Positions 1 to 5,882 of a stretch of DNA of 31,075 nt are shown here, piece after piece. Each line of letters starts with the position of its first letter. Position 1 is the stretch's first letter. The DNA comes from Candidatus Latescibacterota bacterium. GTDB taxonomy: Bacteria; Latescibacterota; UBA2968; UBA8231. Location of the stretch: NCBI GenBank assembly GCA_022827165.1, contig JAJDTN010000289.1:1-31075 (forward strand). The letters are read 5' to 3'. A program made the translations under genes and the position numbers. The notes below the pieces were generated by a model. That model worked only from the letters and a program-made list of their open reading frames with translations, was not told the DNA's origin and ran no database searches.

Positions 1-129
1 AATGCGCCGCCCTGGCGGGGCCTGCGCCGCCGGCACCGCCCAAGGGGTCCGATCCACCCACACTCTATCTGTACCGTGTGGCGCCGGGCACGGGACCTGG
101 AACCGGTGGTGAACCCGGCGCCACGCGAT
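1..129. repeat. Direct repeat, copy 1 (about 128 bp)
   Basis: This segment is about 94% identical to 255-382: I count eight differences, one of them a single-base gap. It may begin before the window edge. It contains a 6-bp inverted repeat (CCACAC 58-63, GTGTGG 76-81) and an 11-bp perfect inverted repeat (78-88 with 114-124). The two stems share bases 78-81, so both cannot form at once. No convincing reading frame crosses it. The spacer between the copies (130-254) shows no gene and no clear further structure. Confidence 0.85.
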
Positions 130-254
130 GGGTCTTGCGCCAGGCCTGGTGAGGGGCTATCGCTGGGGTGAATCCGAAGGGCTGGCGAGCCCCTCGCTAC
201 GCTCGGGTCTCTGGGCCTCTTGGATGCGGACAGTTGATGACCCCGGCCCGGCGT

Positions 255-382
255 AATGCGCCGCTCAGGCGCGGCCTGCGCCGCCGACACCGCCCAAGGG
301 GTTCGATCCACCCACACTCTATCTGTACCGTGTGGCGCCGGGCACGGGACCTGAACCGGGGGTGAACCCGGCGCCACTCGAT
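255..382. repeat. Direct repeat, copy 2 (about 128 bp)
   Basis: Second copy of the element at 1-129, starting 254 bp further on and ending 46 bp before the start codon of the sugar-isomerase-like gene. Both inverted repeats of copy 1 are kept intact (CCACAC 312-317 with GTGTGG 330-335; 332-342 with 367-377). Sequence changes fall mostly outside the stems. It could be part of the untranslated leader of the gene at 429. Confidence 0.85.
312..380 (+). promoter_or_regulatory. Candidate attenuator-like paired hairpins
   Basis: Two inverted repeats overlap here: a short stem (312-317 with 330-335) and a longer 11-bp stem (332-342 with 367-377) with a 24-base loop. Bases 332-335 belong to both, so folding one excludes the other, as in attenuators and riboswitches. 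No T-run follows the long stem, so it is not a standard intrinsic terminator. The arrangement is visible in the sequence; a regulatory role for the downstream gene is inference. Confidence 0.35.
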
Positions 383-428
383 CCGGTGAAGCGCTGGCCC
401 GATGGTCAGCGGCCGCAGGAGTGACAGC

Positions 429-1304
429 ATGCAGATCGTACTGAACTCGAAGTTCTTCGCGGACCTGCCGGTCGCCGAGCTGGGCGCCAGGGCGCTGGAG
501 CTGGGGTACGACGGGATCGACGTCTGCATCCGACCGGGTCACCCGGTTCACCCTGGCAACGCGAGGGCCGAGCTTCCGGGGGCGGTGGATCTGTGGCGCG
601 GGCAGGGGCTCTCGTGCCCGCTGGCGACGGCGCCCACGGACTTCGTGGATCCTGCCGCGCCGGGAGCCGAAGGCCTGTACGCCGCCTGCGCCGAGGCGGG
701 GGTCCCGCGGCTCAAGATCGGGTTCTGGCGGTTCGCGTCGGGCGCCGACTACTGGCAGGCCGTCGATGCGGCGCGGAGAGACCTGGAGGGCTTCGCCGGG
801 CTCAGCGAAAAGCACGGGGTCCAGACCTGCTACCAGGCGCACAGCGGCGCCTGCCTCGGCTCGAACTGCGCCGGGCTGATGCACCTGATCCGCGGCTTCG
901 ACCCGCGCCTCGTGGGGGCCTATCCGGATCTCGGGCACCAGGCCCTCGACGGCGAGGACTGGGAGATGGGGCTGGCCATGGTGCGCGGCCACCTCTCGGT
1001 GGTGGGCGTCAAGGACGCCATGTACCGCCGCGAGCCGGAGAGGACGCCGCCCTGGAACCCCTGCTTCGTCAAGGTGGGGGACGGCTGCGTCGACTGGGGC
1101 CGCTGTCTCGGCATCCTGCGCGGCTTCGGCTTCGAGGGGCCGCTGACCGTGCACACCGAGTACAGCTTCGACGAGGCGATCATCCGCCAGGTGGGCTACG
1201 CCGAGAGCGCACCGCCCAACCTGGAGGAATGGGCCCGGGCCGACGCGGCCGGGCTGCGGCGGGCGCTGGCGGCGCTTCCGCCGGACGGCAGCGGCAGTCG
1301 GTAG
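429..1304 (+). CDS. Sugar phosphate isomerase/epimerase-like TIM-barrel protein
   Basis: A 291-residue protein of the xylose-isomerase-like / AP-endonuclease-2 TIM-barrel superfamily, whose members isomerise or epimerise sugars and cyclitols using a divalent metal. The barrel pattern is visible: an early ELGYDGIDV strand, YPDLGH in the middle, VGVKDA later and a late HTEYSFD segment whose Glu is the likely last metal ligand. The strand that often gives ExH reads TCYQAHSG here. I chose the ATG at 429 because AGGAG (417-421) sits seven bases upstream; an ATG at 402 in the same frame lacks such a site and would add nine residues. The gene stands alone, downstream of the tandem repeats and convergent with the RraA-like gene. 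No signal peptide is visible, so it is probably cytoplasmic. The substrate cannot be told from sequence. Confidence 0.85.
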   Translation: MQIVLNSKFFADLPVAELGARALELGYDGIDVCIRPGHPVHPGNARAELPGAVDLWRGQGLSCPLATAPTDFVDPAAPGAEGLYAACAEAGVPRLKIGFWRFASGADYWQAVDAARRDLEGFAGLSEKHGVQTCYQAHSGACLGSNCAGLMHLIRGFDPRLVGAYPDLGHQALDGEDWEMGLAMVRGHLSVVGVKDAMYRREPERTPPWNPCFVKVGDGCVDWGRCLGILRGFGFEGPLTVHTEYSFDEAIIRQVGYAESAPPNLEEWARADAAGLRRALAALPPDGSGSR

Positions 1305-1305
1305 T

Positions 1306-1330
1306 CCCGGCCGGCAGGCTCCCGGCCGGC
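1306..1330. terminator. Possible hairpin between convergent genes
   Basis: Two identical 10-bp blocks (1306-1315 and 1321-1330) each contain the self-complementary CCGGCCGG, so they can pair as an 8-bp stem with a 7-base loop just after the stop at 1304. No T-run follows, so any termination would be weak or factor-assisted. The rest of the 82-bp gap shows nothing notable. Confidence 0.3.
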
Positions 1331-1386
1331 GCGCCGGTGGCTCCGCCGCGTCCTGCGCCCGCCTCACCTCCCGGGGTGCGGACCGC

Positions 1387-2100
1387 TCAAGCCTCTTCCC
1401 TGTAGTCCTTGATATCCTGCCAGGTCAGGCCGGGTCGGGAGAAGATCGCGTGGTAGCGGGCCTCCCGCTCCTGGATCTCCAGGCCCTTCTCCAGCACCTT
1501 CGCGGGGTCGTCGCCCGCCGGGATCTTGACGACGCCGTCGCGGTCGGCGGCGACGATCTCCCCGGGGAAGATCAGCAGCTCGTTGACCGTGATCGGGTGA
1601 TTGTGGCGCACCAGGCTCAGCACGCCGTGACCGGGGGATGTCCCCGTTCCCCAGACCGGCAGTCCCACCCGCTCGATCCCCGCCAGGTCCCGTATCGATC
1701 CGTCGACGATGATGCCGGACACGCCCAGGTGCTTGTGGGTGGCGGCCATGCCGTCTCCCAGGGTGGCGCCGCGGCCGGCGCGGGTGTCGACGTCCTTCAT
1801 GATGCTCACCATCGGGGCCGGCGACTCGTCGAGGAAGTCGTAGTACTCGTACCAGTCCAGGGCCGGCATGTCGGGGTCGTGGGTGGTCAGCTCGCAGGTG
1901 GCGGCGTAGCCGACGGCCATGCCGAGCCCGGGCAGCATGCACTGCATCCCGGGGCCCATGTAGTTGAAGGGCATGCCGCCCTGCCCCTCGAGCTCGCGCC
2001 CGCCCTGGCTGGCGCCGCGGGCCTCGATGACGGCGTTGAAGATCGTGGCGGTGTCGAGCTTCCTGAGACCTTCGAAGATCTCCGGCGATACCGGGTTCAT
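1387..2100 (-). CDS. RraA family protein / HMG aldolase-like
   Basis: A 237-residue RraA-fold protein. The family includes 4-hydroxy-4-methyl-2-oxoglutarate aldolases, which cleave HMG or oxaloacetate to pyruvate with a divalent metal, and RraA, an inhibitor of RNase E. The signature runs from LGDGMAATHKHLGVSGII to DGSIRD, with the Arg-Asp pair that binds substrate and metal, followed by a DRDGVVKIP strand. The metal-binding residues argue for an enzyme more than for an RNase E regulator. A clear AGGAGG lies seven bases before the ATG. It is second in a two-gene minus operon, 32 bp after the PhyH dioxygenase gene. Similar proteins often sit with dioxygenases and sugar isomerases in carbon-scavenging clusters, so a catabolic aldolase or oxaloacetate decarboxylase role is likely. 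The exact substrate is unknown. Confidence 0.85.
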   Translation of the reverse strand: MNPVSPEIFEGLRKLDTATIFNAVIEARGASQGGRELEGQGGMPFNYMGPGMQCMLPGLGMAVGYAATCELTTHDPDMPALDWYEYYDFLDESPAPMVSIMKDVDTRAGRGATLGDGMAATHKHLGVSGIIVDGSIRDLAGIERVGLPVWGTGTSPGHGVLSLVRHNHPITVNELLIFPGEIVAADRDGVVKIPAGDDPAKVLEKGLEIQEREARYHAIFSRPGLTWQDIKDYREEA

Positions 2101-2132
2101 TCCCTGCCTCCTGTCGGGTTCTGAGATGCGTC

Positions 2133-2876
2133 CTACTTCAGCTCGATGATCTCGCGCTGCGCCTCGGTGAGGCCCTCCACGACACGGTCGCTGAAGTGCA
2201 GGCCCTGGCCTCCCCAGTCCGGCATGTATCCGATGCTGTAGCAGTAGTAGAGGGTGCGGCGCGGACGGCCCGAGACGTTGACCGTCGAGCCGTGGGTCAA
2301 GGCCTCGGTGAAGACGATGGCGTCACCGGCCCTGGCAGGGACCGGCGCGAGGACCGGGGTCTCGTCGGGATGATGTCCCCAGGGACGCGGGAAGTTGCTC
2401 TTGTGGGCGCCCGGGACCGCGGCGAAGCAGCCGTCCTCGACGTCGCAGTCGAGCAGGGGGAAGACCGCCTTGGTCAGGGTCGAGACCATCTGCCCGTTGC
2501 GGCAGTGATACTGGCACTTGGGGATGATCGGCGTGCCGTGCATGTGCAGGCCCGTGTAGCCGCCGCCCCAGCGGTAGATCGTGTAGGTGTGGTTCAGGCG
2601 CCAGGGCCCGCCGGTGACCTCGGCGACGACGTCGAGGACCTCGGGAATGTCGATCAGGGGAGAGAAGACCGGGGACGCTTCGAGGATGTTGGAGATGTAG
2701 AGCTCCTCCTCCGTCTTCTCGGTGCCGAGGCAGAGAGGGGGAGGGTAGTCCCCGGGGTCCATCTCCTCGAACTCGTCGAGGGACTGGTTGCACGCCTCGA
2801 GGACGGACCGCGGCACCACGTCCTCCAGGACGATGAAGCCCTGCAGGTCGAAGAGGTACTTCTGTTCCGGCGTCAT
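2133..2876 (-). CDS. Phytanoyl-CoA dioxygenase (PhyH) family protein, atypical metal site
   Basis: A 247-residue member of the PhyH family of Fe(II)/2-oxoglutarate oxygenases, which hydroxylate, and in some branches halogenate, small organic substrates. The distal His is H195 (ALTHGSTVN), followed by a likely 2-oxoglutarate-binding Arg near 206-207. GDAIVF precedes it as usual. Where the family normally has His-x-Asp/Glu, this protein has LHMHGT (H111, H113): no acidic residue lies two positions after either His. The surrounding pattern (CQYHCRNGQM, PGAHKSNFP) fits a PhyH branch I recall as having LHGG at this point, so the change may be ancestral to that branch. First gene of a minus operon with the RraA-like gene; GGAGGG lies six bases before the ATG. 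No signal peptide. Substrate unknown. Confidence 0.85.
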   Translation of the reverse strand: MTPEQKYLFDLQGFIVLEDVVPRSVLEACNQSLDEFEEMDPGDYPPPLCLGTEKTEEELYISNILEASPVFSPLIDIPEVLDVVAEVTGGPWRLNHTYTIYRWGGGYTGLHMHGTPIIPKCQYHCRNGQMVSTLTKAVFPLLDCDVEDGCFAAVPGAHKSNFPRPWGHHPDETPVLAPVPARAGDAIVFTEALTHGSTVNVSGRPRRTLYYCYSIGYMPDWGGQGLHFSDRVVEGLTEAQREIIELK

Positions 2877-3050
2877 GGAGGCCCTCCCCGACAGGATGGG
2901 CGGAGATCCTATTCCACGCCACGGCGACGGTCAACGAGCGCCGGACCCTCCCGAGCCAAGGGCGCATCGAGGCGGCACCCGACCTTGCGGACCGAACATG
3001 CAGGTTCGACCTTCCGTCACAGACAGGGATCATTGGCAAGGAGGTTCGCC

Positions 3051-4133
3051 ATGAAACCGTATCGAAGTGCCCTCCTGATCCTGCCACTCATCGCCGCCGG
3101 CACCCAGCCCTCATGGGGCCTGGATGTAACGAGCCGAACCCTGGGTCCCACGGCCACCTACTGGGTCGCCACGGTGGCGGTGGACCCCCGCAATCCAGAC
3201 GTGCTCTTCGCGGGATCCGATGATCTGTATCTCAGCAGGGACGGCGGCGCCAGTTGGCAAGTCGTCATGTCGCCGGAGGCTGTCGTCGGCGGCATCGAGA
3301 TCGATGCGGGAAACCCCGACATCGTCTACGCGGCGGCCGGCGACACGATCTTCCGAAGCATGGACGGCGGCCGAACCTGGCATGCGTCGAGCGAGAGTTT
3401 CTCCGGTTGGTCTGTGAATACCCTCAAGGCGCATCCCCGGGTTCCCGGCCTGATATATGCCGAGGCCGGCGGGTACTTCCGATCCAGTGACCATGGCGAG
3501 ACCTGGCACCCCATCCTGGAAGGGGCAGGGATCTTGGAGGCGCTGGCCGTCGATGCCCGGGATCCCGGGATCCTGTATGCGGGCGGGTTGACCAGCATGG
3601 TGAAGAGCCCGGACGGCGGGGATTCCTGGACGGCCATCGATAGCGGTATCCCGTTCGACGAGCACCTGAGGGTCAGCTCCCTGGCCGTCGACCCACACCA
3701 ATCCGGAGTCCTGATCGCCGGAGTGACGTACTTCACGGACAATGGGGATGGTACCCATACCGCCTCTGGACGGATCTACAAGAGCATGGACGATGGCGGC
3801 AGTTGGCGGATGACCTCGCAGGTCGGGGGCTGGCCCGCGGGGATCCTGATCGACCCGGTCGATCCCGGGATCGTTCTGCTCGGGTCGGTAGGGAAGACCA
3901 ACGTGCTCGGCACCTACCTGAGCGTCGATGGCGGGTTCAACTGGGAACAGATACACGACAGCGGCGCCCGCAAGATCGTCCCCTCGCCCGGTGAGGCCGG
4001 GACCTACCTCGCCGCCATGGCCGGAGACACCCAGCACGTGGTCCGCATCGCGGTCGGCGGCGCCACCGCCATCCGGAACACCGGCTGGGGGTCCCTCAAG
4101 GCCCTCGTTGCTCCACGGTCACCATCGAGATAG
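3051..4133 (+). CDS. Exported Asp-box (BNR/sortilin-like) beta-propeller protein
   Basis: A 360-residue protein with an N-terminal signal peptide (MKPYRSALLILPLIAAG, cleavage probably near residue 22), so exported to the periplasm or beyond. Six Asp-boxes of the S-x-D-x-G-x-[ST]-W type are visible: SRDGGASW, SMDGGRTW, SSDHGETW, SPDGGDSW, SMDDGGSW and the degenerate SVDGGFNW. They are spaced about 40-65 residues apart and each is preceded by a VDPxxPxxL-type strand, as in VPS10/sortilin or exo-xyloglucanase-like propellers. No catalytic residues can be assigned, so it may bind a ligand rather than hydrolyse it. The start at 3051 follows AAGGAGG (3038-3044). The frame stays open far upstream, but that stretch lies antisense to the PhyH gene. 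The M55 gene follows 23 bp later and is probably cotranscribed. Confidence 0.8.
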   Translation: MKPYRSALLILPLIAAGTQPSWGLDVTSRTLGPTATYWVATVAVDPRNPDVLFAGSDDLYLSRDGGASWQVVMSPEAVVGGIEIDAGNPDIVYAAAGDTIFRSMDGGRTWHASSESFSGWSVNTLKAHPRVPGLIYAEAGGYFRSSDHGETWHPILEGAGILEALAVDARDPGILYAGGLTSMVKSPDGGDSWTAIDSGIPFDEHLRVSSLAVDPHQSGVLIAGVTYFTDNGDGTHTASGRIYKSMDDGGSWRMTSQVGGWPAGILIDPVDPGIVLLGSVGKTNVLGTYLSVDGGFNWEQIHDSGARKIVPSPGEAGTYLAAMAGDTQHVVRIAVGGATAIRNTGWGSLKALVAPRSPSR

Positions 4134-4156
4134 CCAACGCCCGAGGAGAGCCGGCG

Positions 4157-4870
4157 ATGCGCGTGCTGATCATGTCCGACATGGAAGGCGTCAGCGGCAT
4201 CGTGGTGTGGAACCAGGTGACCGGCGGCGACCCGATGTTCGAGGAGGGGCGGCAGCTCTACACGGAGGAGATCAATGCCGCCGTGCGCGGAGCCAGGGCC
4301 GCCGGGGCGACGGAGGTCGTCGTCGTCGACTGCCACGGCGCCGGCAGGGGCTGGAGCTTCAACTCCCTCGTCCCCGAGAAGATCCACCCCGATTGCGAGT
4401 GGGTCGCCCATCATGGGTGGGGCCGCTACGACGACAGGAATCTCTGGTTCAACGACGATCTCGTGGGTGAGACCGGCGTCAACGCGGCGCTCAACGGCCA
4501 CTACGGGGTCCCCGTCGCCCTGGTCACCGGCGACGCCGCCGTCTGCCGCGAGGCCAGGGCCCTCCTCGGCGAATCGCTGCCAACCGTTGCGGTGAAGAAG
4601 GGGCTGAGCCGCTTCAGCGCCCGGCAGCTGGCGCCCGTCCGCGCCCGCGAGCTGATCGAGGAGGCGGCCCGGAAGGCGCTCACCGAGCCGGTCCGCACGA
4701 AGCCCTACATCCCCGAGCGGCCGACGACGATCCGGATCGAGCTGGCCAGCGTCGATCAACTCGCCGATTTCAAGGGCCGGGCCGGGGTGGAGACGACGGG
4801 GCCCCTCTCCGTCGAGAGCCGCGCCGCGGACTGGATGACCGCCTGGAACCAGTTCTGGCCCCTCGCCTGA
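4157..4870 (+). CDS. M55 family D-aminopeptidase-like protein (DppA-type), shortened
   Basis: A 237-residue M55 metallopeptidase relative. DppA-type enzymes release N-terminal D-amino acids such as D-Ala from peptides using a two-zinc centre. The SDMEG motif gives D8 and E10, DCHGAG gives H60, and VGETGVNAAL gives E105, matching four of the five metal ligands known from Bacillus DppA. The region that normally supplies the remaining His (GYHA motif) and the proposed nucleophile is about 30-35 residues shorter; only AHHGWG (H85, H86) is left as a possible substitute. The missing segment explains the total length of 237 against about 270 for typical members. GAGGAG precedes the ATG, and it probably shares a transcript with the propeller gene upstream. 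No signal peptide. It could act on D-Ala-containing peptides, or on something else if the altered site changes specificity. Confidence 0.85.
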   Translation: MRVLIMSDMEGVSGIVVWNQVTGGDPMFEEGRQLYTEEINAAVRGARAAGATEVVVVDCHGAGRGWSFNSLVPEKIHPDCEWVAHHGWGRYDDRNLWFNDDLVGETGVNAALNGHYGVPVALVTGDAAVCREARALLGESLPTVAVKKGLSRFSARQLAPVRARELIEEAARKALTEPVRTKPYIPERPTTIRIELASVDQLADFKGRAGVETTGPLSVESRAADWMTAWNQFWPLA

Positions 4871-4891
4871 GCGGGGCCGATCCCTGCCGGC

Positions 4892-5749
4892 CTACTCGGC
4901 CCGCCACTCCCCGTCGAAACCGACGTAGCCGTCCATGTAGTGCTTGAGCCCTTCGGGCAGCCGCTCGGCCAGGGCCCGCGCCGAAGCCGGCAGGGGCCAG
5001 GGCGCGTCGATGCGGAACGACCGGGGCCGGAAGCCGATGCCGCAGGAGTAACGCCGCTCGCGGGTGGCCATGTTGGCGTGCCAGGTGAGGGCGGCGAAGC
5101 AGATGAGGTCCCCCGGGTCGGCCAGGACCGGCACGCAGCCGGGCACGGCCATGCCGTCGTACGGCGCGTCCGGAGCGGCGCCCTCGGGGCGCAGGCCGCC
5201 GCGGTCCGGACCGATGACGTACCCCTCCGGCCCTTCCCAGCCCGGGTAGTGGGACTTCTCGATGACGGCGATGCCGCTGCGGCCGGGATCGCTGCCGTTG
5301 AGGTAGAACCAGAGGCCGCTGGGGATGGGAAAGCGGTTGAGGACGTCGTTGGCGCGCTGCGGGCGGGCGATGTGCCCCCGGTGGTCCTGGTGCCAGCCGC
5401 CCATGCCCTCGCCCGGGGTGCGCAGGATGGCGGCGGACCTGTGCAGGCAGAGGTCCGCGGTGCCGTGGACGAGACGGAGGAAGCGCATGAAGGCGGGTTT
5501 GTCGACCAGCTCCCAGACCTCCTCGCTGGCCTCGGCGAAGGTCATGTGGTAGCGGTTGGAGGCCGGCCCCAGAGCGCCGTCCGGGTCGAGGTGGCGGTCG
5601 ATGCTGGCCTTCAGCGAGGCCACCATCTCCCGGTCGATCATCCCCCGGATCACGCAGAAGCCGTGCTCGTCCAGGCAGGCCAGGGCCGGCCCAAAGTCGT
5701 CGCGGGCGAAGTGGTAGTTGTAGTCGGGCATGGCGCCGTGGAGCCTCAT
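4892..5749 (-). CDS. Phytanoyl-CoA dioxygenase (PhyH) family protein, canonical site
   Basis: A 285-residue Fe(II)/2-oxoglutarate-dependent oxygenase of the PhyH family. The facial triad is complete: GGWHQDHRGH gives H120 and D122, and LTWHANMATRERR gives H224 with the 2-oxoglutarate-binding Arg at 232-233. GDLICF precedes the distal His as expected. Compared with the PhyH protein at 2133-2876 it is longer, clearly diverged and has the normal acidic ligand, so the two are not a recent duplication. The start is uncertain: neither Met1 (5749) nor Met7 (5731) has a strong ribosome-binding site. It is divergent from the heparinase-like gene at 5883, with a 133-bp shared upstream region in which I see no clear promoter. 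Family substrates range from lipids to osmolytes and sugars; none can be named here. Confidence 0.85.
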   Translation of the reverse strand: MRLHGAMPDYNYHFARDDFGPALACLDEHGFCVIRGMIDREMVASLKASIDRHLDPDGALGPASNRYHMTFAEASEEVWELVDKPAFMRFLRLVHGTADLCLHRSAAILRTPGEGMGGWHQDHRGHIARPQRANDVLNRFPIPSGLWFYLNGSDPGRSGIAVIEKSHYPGWEGPEGYVIGPDRGGLRPEGAAPDAPYDGMAVPGCVPVLADPGDLICFAALTWHANMATRERRYSCGIGFRPRSFRIDAPWPLPASARALAERLPEGLKHYMDGYVGFDGEWRAE

Positions 5750-5882
5750 CTCACGAGGTTACCGTACGAAAACCAGCAGGCCCTTCCCACCTCGGCCCCG
5801 GATCGCGAGGCATCCCGCCCCCGAGTGCTTGCCGCGGGAGGCTCGTGGCCGGCTCAAGCCCCCCCTTGGAAAGGAGCTATCC

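Noticed and set aside
295..320. A tRNA T-loop-like GGTTCGATCC in repeat copy 2
   Set aside because: The flanking bases do not form the 5-bp T-stem, no acceptor or anticodon arm can be built around it, and copy 1 reads GGTCCGATCC.
168..365. A 65-residue plus-strand frame crossing the second repeat
   Set aside because: Arg/Pro-rich, with no family resemblance, and it runs through the inverted repeats, which are better explained as RNA or DNA structure.
1..382. A CRISPR array or mobile-element end in the left repeats
   Set aside because: Only two long repeats with one spacer of 125 bp, no short regular units, and no transposase or target-site duplication is visible.
2196..3050. Upstream extension of the Asp-box protein frame to 2196
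   Set aside because: The extension is antisense to the PhyH gene. A strong ribosome-binding site and signal peptide place the start at 3051.
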